From Azolla caroliniana (taxonomy: Eukaryota; Polypodiophyta): 64,000 bases of DNA. A program made the translations under genes and the position numbers. Position 1 is the stretch's first letter. Each line of letters opens with the position of its first letter. Positions 35,334 through 49,572 of the stretch are shown here, piece after piece. The stretch is from positions 19,716,001 through 19,780,000 of the forward strand of contig JBHGNT010000011.1 of assembly GCA_043228905.1 (NCBI GenBank), written 5' to 3'. The notes under the pieces were generated by a model. It saw nothing but the letters and a program-made list of their open reading frames with translations, made no database searches and was not told where the DNA came from.

Positions 35334-35690
35334 CTCAAATTTGATCTCTCAAAAGGTTTTATGGAACCCCAAAAATCCGCGCAGGGTGCTTTGGTTTTCC
35401 TTACAAAAGAAGAATGGGAAGACATGTTGGTGCAAGTTGTTTTTTATAGAGGCCTCAACTAAATAATAAATATCCATTAGCAAGAATGCCCATTGACTTA
35501 AATTTGATATCTCAAAATGTTTTATGGAACCCAAAAAATCTATGTGGGGTGCTTTGGTTTTCCTTACAAAAGAAGAATGAGAAGACATGTTGGTGCAAGT
35601 TGTTTTTTTATAGAGGCCTCCATCTTGCTACTATAAAGAATAAATATCCATTAGCTAGATGGACGAACTTTGACATCAACTCAAAGGCGC
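35334..35690. repeat. ~175-bp tandem duplication
   Basis: Two adjacent copies share GGTGCTTTGGTTTTCCTTAC and GACATGTTGGTGCAAGTTGT. Confidence 0.9.
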
Positions 35691-36362
35691 ATCTTTTAAT
35701 AGCTAGATCGACCTAAGGTCCATTACCGCCGCTATATGCAGATAACTCTTGAGGATGAGCATGTGTTGACCATAATATGCACATTACCTATTTTTTATTT
35801 TATCGTTCTATGTATACTTATTCATTGTAAATAAGATCCCCAAACGTCTTATGCATCTTCATCTTGCCGCTTGTGTCATAAAGCGAGAAAGATCGGTTGG
35901 AATGTTACGTAATTTGGATTTGATATTTTCTTATTTCTTCTTTTTATTATTGTAAATTAGATCCCAAAGCATCTTATGCATCTTCATGTAGTCTCTTGTG
36001 TCATAACACAAGAACGATAAGATGCACGGACGATGCGAGCGCATGATTGTTTTCTCTCACTATGTGTGGGCCACATTGTTTCGGCCCATGATGTTGAAGT
36101 TGAGTTAGATATCATAAATATGGTAACTGAATGGGCCATTTTTGGTAAACTCACGAAAGGTGGCAACTGCGGCATGGGGTGGAGCCCATCCCCCTGGGGC
36201 AGAGGACGGAGTAGAGAAGGCAAGGCCTCGGGAGGGGACAAACACACACACACAACCCCACTTGTGAGCAAACCTGGGCCTATCCAACCCAAGATTGGGC
36301 AAGCAAGCAACCAAGCTTGCTCCGTGGATAAACAACCAAGAGAAAAACCAACCTTGCTAGTG

Positions 36363-36424
36363 TATGTGCATGTGGTATGTGAATGTGAATGTGAATGTGT
36401 ATGTGTATGTATGTGCATGTGGTA

Positions 36425-36503
<79 letters not shown>

Positions 36504-36548
36504 GCGTATGTGGTATGTGGTATGTGTATGCGTATGTGTATGCGTATG
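36363..36548. repeat. TGTGTA hexamer microsatellite
   Basis: About 25-30 units of GTGTAT with GTGCATGTGG and GTGAAT variants, alternating purine and pyrimidine throughout, ending about 360 bp before the poly(A) polymerase start codon. Open frames in it (VYVYVY, CMCMCM, HTHTHT) are artefacts. Confidence 0.95.
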
Positions 36549-36906
36549 TGTGAAGACACAGAGCTTTCCGACAGAAAGCAGCAGAGGCAGAAAAAACAAA
36601 ACAGCAAAGAAAACCCTTCTGCAGCATTCCCTCCCTGTGTCTTCTTCTTCTTCTTCTTCTTCTGTCGCTATCCCTCCGCAAACCCTACATTTCGTTTCCG
36701 CTCCTGCCGTCTCCAAACCGCGCGCACCTTCCAGGTTGGATCCATTCCCTTTTATGTTTTTCTTTTTTTTGGGTTTTCTCATCGCTTTCTTTAATCAATG
36801 ATCAAAGCGTTCCTGTCCGTCTCTCTCTGTACTCCGAGCCTTATTTTCGTCTGACCTAGAACTTACTGTAGAAGCTTTCTTGTTGCCATTCATCAGGTAC
36901 GCCGAT
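36549..36906 (+). promoter_or_regulatory. poly(A) polymerase promoter / 5' UTR with probable intron
   Basis: Contains (TTC)n at about 36641-36663. A CACCTTCCAG|GTTGGA site near 36734 and an acceptor CATTCATCAG at 36888-36897 suggest a 5' UTR intron ending 9 bp before the ATG. Confidence 0.5.
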
Positions 36907-40925
<4,019 letters not shown>

Positions 40926-42883
40926 ATGAAAACTGCAGCTTCAACCAAGGTGGCCACGATATGTGTACATGATTTCAGGTATTTTTGGGCATTTGAGGTC
41001 AGCCCCAAAGTTCTGAGAAATACTGTAAGTGTCTACATTTTTTGTCCTGATCTTGTTTCGGAAAGGCCGTGTTCTGGGAAGTTTTTGTGCAGATACACTA
41101 TTATTTCGTAGCAACAAACCTCTGGATCAATTACCAGAAACACAGAATTGGTAACTCTTTTATGTGTTTTTGCCATGATGAATTCACAAGGAATTGAATC
41201 ATTATATCAGCAAATAGGCTTATCTATTATTCTCTTCAAGGGGCTTACTGATTCTCAAGAGAGGGAAATGAGTTATACGATATTTTTGTTGCTATGACTT
41301 CTGGAACTGCTACAGTGGAGTAAAGCCACTTCTAAGATTGACTAAGTTGGTCTTGCCAAGGATGGCAATACTTGTATCGTGCAACACTTGTAATATAAAT
41401 TTGTATAGTTGGCTGCTGTTTTCTTGAACCTGTTAACTCTATTAAATGCTTGTGAATAGGTTGATTTCCGTATGTTATTTTCCTTTGCTCATCTAGGTAT
41501 TTTCCTTTTCACAAAGGCGTTCAAACATTCGTGTTTGTGTGTAAACCTTCTTGTTGTGCGTTCATGCGTTTTGTGACTCGGGCTTGCCAATGCACCTCTC
41601 CTTTTCACAAAGGCGTTCGAACATTCGTTCTTGGTATTTCCTTTGCCCACCTAGGTATGATCACGATGATACTATCAATCTGAGCCATCAGAGAAGAATT
41701 CTTTATGCTTTATTTTTGCTGTCAGAATCTCAAGGAAGGTTGGTTCTTATTGTTGCATGGGAATTTTTCTTGTGAGTATTTGATTGTGCTTTTTTTCTGA
41801 GGTTCAAAAAATAACAAGTGTATTTGACTTCTAGCATGGGATAATGAGATGTATTTTTGTGAATAAAGTTGCCTAACCATCAAAAAAGTGTTAATGAGTC
41901 TTTACTGATGACACATGTACCAACAAATACTTGCCAAAATTTAAGTTCAGTGACATGTCAAATTTAGGTTTGGACATACAATTTCTGCAAAAAGAAGGCT
42001 GATATGTAAGTATTTGAGAAGCAATTTTATATGCAAAGTTGCAAACCTTTATTTACTCCAGTAGAAACCAGTTTAAAATTATGCATAATACAGGAGAATC
42101 TTTTGATAAAGAGTTCAATATGGTATCTAGAATGGCTTCTATCCATTAAGAAATTACCTAGGTCAGAAATTTAATGAAAAGGCGAGATGCTAAACCATCG
42201 TGATTTAAGAAGAATCCTGAGATCCTCAAGGGTGCATAATGTTTTGCATTCTATCTTAGGGAGGATCATGAAGGCTCATTTGCAGTGAATGGATGTGATT
42301 CAAGACAAGTGAACAAATGGTCACCATTTCTTTCTAGGAAATTCATGTGTTCCATTGCTTAGCCAGAGACACAAAATCAATGGTGTCTGTCTATAGGTAA
42401 AGCAAGTGAATGGTAATTTTCATTTAGATTTTGTCAGAGAATGATTCAAGACAAGTGAAGAAACGGTTATTGTTTTGGTCTAGGAAATTCATGTGTTTCA
42501 TTGCTTAGCAAGAGCAAAATTTGTAGTGTCCACATCTATAGATAAAGCAAGTATATGGCAATTTCATGTCTATGATAGATTATGTATGGATATGAGGAAT
42601 TTTGGATGATTATCATGAATATCATTAGTCACCTACGCAAGATTATTAGAAATTCAAGGAATCCATTTTTCCTTGGACATTCTAAGGTTTCTAAAGATGT
42701 CTTTGGATTACTTCCAAATCTTGGATGATTTGCTATCGTATTTTGATTTTAGTTTATGGTATTACTATGGGATGATTTTATGAAATTATGTATTAGTGCC
42801 ACTCGTGAACCCCCTTTATTACTAAGTTGGATAAAGTTATTCGCATAGATTAGAAGGGATACTTCCTTGATTACAGAAGTTGA
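40926..42883. other. downstream of PAPS, no gene recognised
   Basis: The first part is probably PAPS 3' UTR, possibly with further introns. A short duplication around CCTTTTCACAAAGGCGTTC is at about 41506 and 41602. A ~155-bp tandem duplication is at 42296-42570, sharing GATTCAAGACAAGTGAA and TAGGAAATTCATGTGTT. Otherwise AT-rich. Confidence 0.55.
42296..42570. repeat. ~155-bp tandem duplication
   Basis: Two copies sharing GATTCAAGACAAGTGAA, AGGAAATTCATGTGTT, CATTGCTTAGC and ATAAAGCAAGT-type blocks. Confidence 0.85.
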
Positions 42884-43849
42884 GTGAATTGTAGTTGTTG
42901 TAAAGATTGGTTTAGGGGAAACAATTATTCTTTAGAGGTAGTTGAGTATCTTGTGGATAAATTGCAATGGGTGTCAATTTCTAACGGTAATCAATATAGG
43001 GTAAGTGTTCAGATCCACCATTCAGATCCACCTATAGATAGTTTGAATTTGGACTTGGGTGCTTTGGACCTTGATTGACAAGAGCCTAGAGCACACATCA
43101 TGTTCATCAAGATGGACCTCTTCAATCATGTGTGTTCGAGCCATAGAAATATTGGCACTCCAAAGAGTATATAAATACATTACAAAAGTCAAGAATATGC
43201 TGAATTGCCGATTACCACATCTTGCTTGGAATGTTGGACGTAAGCTACAAAAGAATTATAAGAGTAAGATTCTCTCATCCGGTTGGGTTGTTGACATAAG
43301 GAAATGGTTTAGAAGATGGGGTGTGGATGAGCTTTTAGAGCTTTCGGGCGATGCTATGCATTATGTAATGATTGAGGAAAGGTTGGTGGAATCGTTAGGA
43401 TGAAATGGGAAGATGCTAAGAGGACAAAGCTAGAATACTATATTGCAAATGTCAACCCTAAATGTTGGTTTAAATATAAAGCAAGAATGGCTATTGATCG
43501 TATCCAACCTTATCTCATTACCAATATGAGTAGTAATGCTCGTAGAGCCCTTACACTATTTCACACTCGATCTCACAAGTTAGGTATTGAAGTTGCATCA
43601 TGGTATCAAAATATAACGAATTTGAAGACATGTAAAGTATGCAATGAAGGCATGGTAGAGGATGAATGTCACTTGCTCTTCACGTGCTCGATATATTGTG
43701 CAATTTGTTCAAGATATGATGACATACAAAGAGGGAGTGATAACTTAAGTGTCATATTTATGACACCACCTAGAAGGTTGAGCTCATATGTGTATGCTTT
43801 ATTCATGCGTAGAGACTTTGTGCTTCAATGTATGAATACCCCTTCTTAG
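42884..43849 (+). pseudogene. LINE polyprotein C-terminal part
   Basis: Three consecutive open segments in different frames encode the region after the RT domain of a non-LTR element: VVDIRKWFRRWGVDELLELS, RRALTLFHTRSHKLGIEVAS, then the Cys/His motif CKVCNEGMVEDECHLLFTC and PPRRLSSYVYALF. The HTRSHKL...C..C....EDE.H....C arrangement is the standard C-terminal signature of many RT-endonuclease elements. The frame is disrupted near 43075 and 43400. Homologous remnants lie in TAF2 intron 21 and at 33.2-33.9 kb, both on the minus strand. Confidence 0.8.
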
Positions 43850-43974
43850 AAAAGAGACACATATCAATACTCTGGTCCCATAGGTCAAAACTAGCCGCTT
43901 TATGGACGATAAAAATTCTTGCTCTTCTCGCCTTTCACATTTCATGATCTACTCAATGTGGTAAGTCAAGCTTG

Positions 43975-44033
<59 letters not shown>

Positions 44034-44756
44034 CAAAAGACCAAATCTATAAATAATGACCAATAAAACAAAGAGAAGGATCGTTCTTCACCATGGTTGG
44101 ATCTATCTCTCCAAGGTACACAATGCTTTGTATGTGACAATCATACCCCGACACAACACATTTCTCATAGTAAAGTATGTGAGGGGAAAAAAGAATAGTA
44201 ATCTCAAGGATATACTTGGAGGTATAAAGATGCAATGGCAATGAAGTATCTTGAATAATTAAGAACTTGCAGCATATGGGACTAGCTCATGGCTTGACAC
44301 CTATAGAATTTGGCCATTGATGTAGATAAGGTAGATAGTTAATTGGATATTATACTTCCTATTAAAACATAAGAACATGATTCTACTTTTTATGATTGTT
44401 TGGATATATATCAATATTTTGTTACACAAGAAGATGAGATTGCTCATTTCAAAGCCAAGTTGAAGGTTATTGTCTTTGGTCACAGGAGTTGAAGGATGCT
44501 AGTACAAAAAACTTTGCACAATATGTATGATAGCTCTTAGATGGATAAAACTATATCTCCTATGCTAGAGGATATGTATATGTATACATGATCACTTTTC
44601 TACGGATAAATATGGAAAGTTACATCTAAAAATGTGCAATAGTACTTGGATGTCTATCATGAACCCACATCAATTTCTTTCTCAATTGGTGTTGTCAAAA
44701 TCTCTCTCTTAAATCATTTGTCATGAGCTTAGTTGGCTCTCTCTTTCTCTTTCTCT
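43850..44756. other. intergenic with (CT)n, no gene
   Basis: AT-rich. It holds a (CT)n tract at 43976-44030 and shorter CT-rich stretches near 44700-44760. Confidence 0.6.
43976..44030. repeat. (CT)n microsatellite
   Basis: About 55 bp of pure CT repeat. Confidence 0.95.
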
Positions 44757-44955
44757 CTCTCATAATTACCTTACCCTAGTAGTAAGTTCTTAGCACTACA
44801 TTCTGGGTTTGAAACCCAACTTCCTTACCTCTCTATTATATACTTCTTATATATCTCTTAATTCACTAGATGCCACTGTGGAATGTAGGGGTTGAACCCA
44901 TGACCACCTGGTCTCCATTGGGCAACCTTACCAACTGAGCTACATCCATCTGGGC
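44757..44955 (-). repeat. tRNA-derived SINE, candidate
   Basis: The minus strand starts with a tRNA-like head: GGATGTAGCTCAGTTGG (box A), then GTCATGGGTTCAACCCCTAC (box B) about 45 bases on. A ~110-bp tRNA-unrelated body ends in (GA)n. The arms do not fold as a functional tRNA: acceptor and T-stem registers conflict. It is flanked on both sides by CT/GA repeat, so a target duplication cannot be seen. Confidence 0.6.
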
Positions 44956-44978
44956 TCTCTCTCTCTCTCTTTTGGTGA

Positions 44979-45040
44979 AAACACACAATTATATTAATAA
45001 ATGTGTGTTAAAAACACTACTTACTATGGGTGTGACAATG
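44979..45040 (-). repeat. LINE 3'-tail fragment
   Basis: TTTTGGTGAAAACACACAATTATATTAAT-type sequence matches 53403-53440, the 3' end of the LINE with a zinc-binding RT domain. Both copies directly follow a (CT)n tract on the + strand. Confidence 0.6.
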
Positions 45041-45896
45041 GAGTCTGGTCACCCAATAACTACACTACACTACACTACACTACATGGGTAGTGGAAGATG
45101 TTGAATAGCCAATCGGCAAGACAAACACTCCACTCAGGAAAGAATTTCCACTTGCTCCAATAAAAAAATTGCCACATTAGTACTCCCTTCAACTTTCGTC
45201 TCTCTCACTCTCTCACACACACAACCACAATGTGCACTCTCGATTGCAACATTCATTGGTAATGTTCTTGAACATCGAGAGTCGCTACTCACTTTCACAC
45301 GTATCACGTGAAATGTAATATTTTTGGTCTCATAGGTCATATTTGACCTCCGAAGACGATAATATAATCTATCTCTCGCTCTCTCTCATGTACTTACAAA
45401 ATCTGTTGTGAAGAAGAAGAGAAAAAAGAGGTGGTATGATTCTTTGAGTCCTCCCAACCTTAGAGCATGCCTTCATATACTAAGCCTTCACAAGAAGGTT
45501 CGTTGTCCACCTCTATGTGGCATGCAATCAACAATTAAAACCATGTTAACATTGATAAGTTATGCCCCTAGATAAAAGAGGGGGTTTTAGTAGTTTTTTG
45601 TCTTTAATGTTTTGATGCATGTCATCCCGAGCTTGGACAAATGGGTAATGTGCATCCATTACCTTTACTTTTGCCACACTCGTGAACTTCCATCATTCCA
45701 TTAGACACTCTGGTTGAATGGGCCTAGAATCTAGACTCTCTAATCCGTATATTGAATCATATTAGAATTAGAGATGGAGTAAAATGTCGTGGTGGATCAC
45801 GACCATAGGAGGAAAGGGGAGTCGGATGCGCATGAACGGGGTGTGCAAGGATGAACACGGACTAGGGCTTATGTACATAAAACATATATGTAAATA
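45041..45896. other. no gene recognised
   Basis: Contains an ACTAC pentamer run at about 45060-45082; otherwise low-complexity and AT-rich. A TGTCGTGG-containing stretch near 45785 may be the start of the split LTR described below. Confidence 0.5.
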
Positions 45897-46527
45897 CCGA
45901 GGTCTAATAAGTACTCAACAAAGATAGCTTATTCGGTACTTTAAGTATCCCATAAAAAGAGGGGAATAATAGGATATGATGGGAGTAAATCGTGTGAGGG
46001 ATTGCTGACAAGAGTGGGTGTCATCAATGTTGATGTAACTGACCTCCCCTTCTACTATAAAAAGGGAGGAACAGTTCTGTTTCGGGGATCCATCATTTTA
46101 GAGGGAGAAGTGTTGTCGGTTTGAGATTCAAAGCTTTGTCATTCTCCCTACTTTCACTCTGTACCTATCATGTGTTCATGACCATTATGGCGTCACCCGA
46201 ACTGAACCTACCAAGGTCTAATAAGTACTCGACAAAGATAGTTTATTTGGTACTTTAAGTATCCCATAAAAAGAGGGGAATAATAGGATATGATGGGAGT
46301 AAATCGTGTGAGGGATTGCTGACAAGAGTGGGTGTCATCAATGTTGATGTAACCGACCTCCCCTTCTACTATAAAAAGGGAGGAACGGTTCTGTTTCAGG
46401 GATCCATCATTTTAGTGGCAGAAGTGTTGTCGGTTTGAGATCCGGAGCTTTGTCATTCTCCCTACTTTCACTCTGTACCTATCATGTGTTCATAACCATT
46501 ATGGTGTCACCCGAACTTGAACCTAGG
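45897..46527 (+). repeat. 314-bp tandem duplication with TATA box
   Basis: Two near-identical copies, offset 314 bp (GGTCTAATAAGTACTC at 45901 and 46215). Each includes ACTATAAAAAGGGAGGAAC (about 46058 and 46370) and CACTCTGTACCTATCATGTG. The structure looks like a duplicated LTR promoter region. It ends 18 bp before the LTR of the Ty3 element at 46545. Confidence 0.9.
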
Positions 46528-46647
46528 ACCTTATAATCCATGCTTGAAAACCTCAACCATTAAGATAGCTTTTTGTCACATGAGAGGGTAAAAGCTATCT
46601 TTTGTATTACATTGATTATTGTAAAAACTTTGGATCATTCCAAAATG

Positions 46648-46685
46648 TTCTAGAATGTCCCAGAACATTCTAGAACATTATAGAA
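46648..46685 (+). promoter_or_regulatory. heat-shock-element array in Ty3 LTR
   Basis: Alternating TTC/GAA-type triplets every 5 bp: TTC, GAA, TCC, GAA, TTC, GAA, TTA, GAA at 46648, 46653, 46658, 46663, 46668, 46673, 46678 and 46683. This matches the nGAAnnTTCn consensus for heat-shock factor. It ends 25 bp before the TATA box at 46711. The 3' LTR has the equivalent at 52667-52704. Confidence 0.8.
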
Positions 46686-46710
46686 ATCTCTAAGTTATTC
46701 TATAGGAACC

Positions 46711-46718
46711 TATAAATA
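46711..46718 (+). promoter_or_regulatory. LTR TATA box
   Basis: TATAAATAGG followed by GGCATAC; transcription is expected to start near 46740. Confidence 0.75.
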
Positions 46719-46908
46719 GGGGCATACATGTATTCTCAAATCAATTCAAATGAACACCAGTCTTTAGCTCTCATTACATATCTTGTATCCATTCTCTTTC
46801 TTTTTCTATCTTAATACACCCATTCTTCTCTTAGCATTTTGTTCCTTTCTTCTCGTGTTCCCTTATATCCTTCTTCTAGCACTCTATCTTTTATTCTTGG
46901 TTTTGACA

Positions 46909-46917
46909 GTTTGATTC

Positions 46918-46923
<6 letters not shown>
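46909..46923 (+). promoter_or_regulatory. Ty3 primer site, self-complementary type
   Basis: GTTTGATTCGAATTC directly follows the 5' LTR. There is no TGG start, so no tRNA 3' end fits. ATTCGAATT here is complementary to AATTCGAAT in the R region (52762-52770 in the 3' LTR; 46743-46751 in the 5' LTR with one change), 32 bp after the TATA box. See findings. Confidence 0.5.

Positions 46924-46965
<42 letters not shown>
46922..46965. repeat. (CT)n microsatellite
   Basis: CT tract in the leader between primer site and gag of the Ty3 element. Confidence 0.95.
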
Positions 46966-46968
<3 letters not shown>

Positions 46969-46992
46969 CTCCTTTATAACCATCACGAAACT

Positions 46993-47238
46993 ATGGCCGC
47001 CATCAACTCAGAAGAATATCTCACCCTTGTTGCAGAAATGGAGAATCTTAAATCCAAGTTCGCATCACTTGAAGTAGAGAATCAACGTCTACTTGGGGAT
47101 CTACAAAAGGTTACTATAGAGAAGCAACAACAACAAGAGGAGTTCACGCGACGGGTTTAATAGTTAGAGTTGACAATTGTAGTGTTACAACAACAAAGGG
47201 TCGATAGTCAAGGACTTATCAAGGAGCCCAAAATCAAC
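46993..47238 (+). pseudogene. Ty3 gag, N-terminal part
   Basis: ATG at 46993 begins MAAINSEEYLTLVAEMENLK, a coiled-coil-like Leu/Glu-rich leader comparable to MSDSTSELGQIMVALRQLQL of the other Ty3 element. TAA at 47158. The frame stops at the nested insertion (47243) and gag resumes at 48240. Confidence 0.75.
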
Positions 47239-47404
47239 CTCCTGTCACAGACATGAAAGCAATTATGTCAAGATTCGAACTCATAACCTCTTGTATTATA
47301 GTCAAGTGTTATGTTGTAACCAATACATTCAAATACATGGTCATGTTATATATATCTTAGTAAATTATTAGTAGATTATTTATTTCAAGCTCTAGGAGTT
47401 TTTA

Positions 47405-47433
47405 GAAAGTTCTAGAAGTAGAAGGTTCTAGAA
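47405..47433 (+). promoter_or_regulatory. heat-shock-element array, nested LTR (5' copy)
   Basis: GAA-AG-TTC-TA-GAA and, after a one-base shift, GAA-GG-TTC-TA-GAA: two adjacent three-unit heat-shock elements upstream of TATAAATACTT. The 3' LTR repeats it at about 47950-47978. Confidence 0.75.
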
Positions 47434-47785
47434 TATTATCCAAAATATTCTAATGCATGTACTTCAAATCACAGTATAAATACTTGTAACCTCCTTGGTC
47501 CCTTTCAAGGGATTCAAACTGTCACGGACATACCAAGCGTGGACTAGGACGGAGCACAAATGATAGTGCTACAAGCGACGGATGAACTTAGAGCTAGATG
47601 TGACACAAGAGTATGAAGATAGACATGAAGATCAATGAGACAACGATGAGGCGAAACAAGGGTTGCATAGTCGCCCACCCATTTGTGTTCGAGTTCTCGG
47701 TGAGGGCCGCATGGTCACTCACTCCCGTTCAGCTCATCCTTGCACCATGATGCTTTCGAAAAGGCGGCCGTAAAGGGGATGATAA

Positions 47786-48234
47786 TGTCACAAACATGAA
47801 AATAATTATGTCAAGATTCAAACTCTTAACCTCTTGTATTATAGTCAAGTGTTATGTTGTAACCAATACATCCAAATACATGGCCATGTTATATATATAG
47901 CTTAGTAGATTACTATTAGATTATTTATTTCAAGTTCTAGGAGTTTTTAGAAAGTTCTAGAAGTAGAAGGTTCTAGAATATTATCCAGAATATTATAATG
48001 CATGTACTTCAAATCACAGTATAAATACTTGTAACCTCCTTGGTCCCTCTTAAGGGATTCAATGCTAGTCATTGACACATCAATCTAGTATTCTTGTTTC
48101 GCCTCATCCTTGCCTCATTGATCTTCATTTCTATCTTCATACTCTTGTGTCACATCTAGCTCCAAGTTCATACATTAGCTTGTAGCCCTATCATCTGTGC
48201 TCCGTCCTAGTCTGCACTTGCTATGTCCGTGACA
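47786..48234 (+). repeat. nested element 3' LTR (449 bp)
   Basis: TGTCACAAAC...GTCCGTGACA, with terminal 6-bp inverted ends TGTCAC/GTGACA, a heat-shock-element array and a TATA box near 48021. Its final 138 bp are inverted-repeat partners of 47519-47660, about 90% identical. Confidence 0.85.
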
Positions 48235-48239
48235 CCTCC

Positions 48240-49154
48240 CAACTAAATTTGATGGTTCGAGGGTGCATTTCTGAGGTTTCTTGAATCAAGTACGGTTGGT
48301 TATTCAAATGCATCCCACGTGTTATCTGACAGATGCATCACGAGTCGGGTTAGTGGGCACCTTATTGACTGGCATAACGTTGTCGTGGTTTGGTCCATTG
48401 CTAGAGACAAATTCTCCTCTACTAATTCATAATTTTGAGGAATTTATCAAAGAATTTAAGGCTTGCTTCGGAGATACTGATGGGGGGAGAACAACAATCA
48501 ACAAGATTTGTACACTACATCAAGGTGATCAGCCAACATCGACATATGCAACCAATTTTCGTCTCATCGCAAGCGATATTCCTTGGGATGAACAAGCCCT
48601 AATGGAGCAATTCCGTTCCGGCCTTCATAGTGATGTGAAAGACTTACTTCTTACCTTCCCTGAAGACCCAAGTTCACTTACATAAACTATTAGTCGAGCA
48701 ATACGGTGTGATAATTACCTTTTCTAGCGTCTATGTGAGCAAGAACAACAAATAACAAGATCAAGATTCACACCAACTTATGCATCAGTAATGGTGCAAT
48801 CATCTCCAAGGCAACATATAGCCCTACTCCAACTCCAAGGCAAACACGTAGTCCAATCCCAATGATAGTCCTACACCCATGGAGATCGATATGACTCAAC
48901 GACGAGGACTACTGTTGGACAAAGAGAGGCAACGACGCCAAGCAAACCGTTTGTGCTTATATTGCGGAGGTTCAGGACATATAGCCATTCATTGCTCCCA
49001 CAGGCCGAGATGTCGGGTAAATCAAATTCACTATGACAAAAAAAATGAGTCCAACATTTTAGAAATAGTTAGTGAATCTAATATTATGAATAATCCACCC
49101 TTGTCCAATAAGTTTGAAATGCTAAGCCAATTAGAAGAGGAGTCAAATGAATAA
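48240..49154 (+). pseudogene. Ty3 gag, remainder with zinc knuckle
   Basis: FDGSRVHF-GFLNQVRLVIQMH and FEEFIKEFKACFGDTDGGRT match the retrotransposon gag domain of the 57-62 kb element. The CCHC knuckle CLYCGGSGHIAIHC lies at about 48953-48994. Stops at 48262, 48683 and beyond, plus a frame change. Confidence 0.85.
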
Positions 49155-49298
49155 GTCCAGCCAAAATAGGAGCCATTTGGTTAGACAACCCTAGATATGT
49201 ACAACCTAGCCTAGTGTAGGTTCCATTTCTTCCAAGCATGTTAGTAGAGTCTTCTCATCCCAAGTACAAGTTAGGACACCGAGTTGTCAACTTCAGGT

Positions 49299-49572
49299 TC
49301 AAGCCCTCGTAGATACTGGAGCCAATTCTTGTTTCATGGATAGAGTTTTTGCCCAAAAACACCAAATATCCTTGCATACACTTCCTTGTCCTGTTTCCAT
49401 AGTAGTGACTGATGGACGTCCCATAGCTTCCGGGAAGATATTCGAAGAGTCTAAGCCAATACAAATGCTCTTAGGTGATTTAGGATGTGTAGTTTCCTTT
49501 AACATATCCGTAGTCCTGAGCATCCAATTGTCCTCGGTTTGCCATGGTTCGAGCTACATAACTCTAGAATAG
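49299..49572 (+). pseudogene. Ty3 aspartic protease
   Basis: DTGANSCFMDRVFAQ contains the retropepsin DTG active site; VTDGRPIASGKIFEES follows as in other plant Ty3 proteases. The frame differs from gag and RT. Confidence 0.75.

Larger units (their letters stand above)
33871..36362. other. intergenic region before the poly(A) polymerase
   Basis: AT-rich to about 35.9 kb, with two local tandem duplications listed separately, then GC-richer toward the promoter. No gene recognised. Confidence 0.6.
46545..46908 (+). repeat. Ty3 5' LTR (364 bp)
   Basis: TGAAAACC...TTTTGACA, paired with 52574-52927. It contains a heat-shock-element array and TATA box. Confidence 0.88.
47243..48234 (+). mobile_element. 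nested, internally deleted LTR element with rearranged 5' LTR
   Basis: Flanked by the perfect 5-bp direct repeat CCTCC (47238-47242, 48235-48239). Both sides continue the host gag. The 3' LTR is 47786-48234 (449 bp, TGTCAC...GTGACA), preceded by a purine tract (AAAGGGGATGATAA). The 5' copy matches the first ~276 bp of the LTR (47243-47518). Then 47519-47660 is the last ~140 bp of the LTR in inverted orientation, starting with TGTCACGGAC. Only about 125 bp of other internal sequence remains and there is no coding capacity. Confidence 0.85.

Noticed and set aside
36033-36801. Long open frames of VYVYVY, CMCMCM and HTHTHT
   Set aside because: Products of the GTGTAT microsatellite; open on both strands, hence not coding.
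44880-44955. Functional tRNA gene on the minus strand
   Set aside because: A and B boxes are present, but acceptor, D and T stems do not form in one register and no clear anticodon arm exists; better explained as a SINE head.
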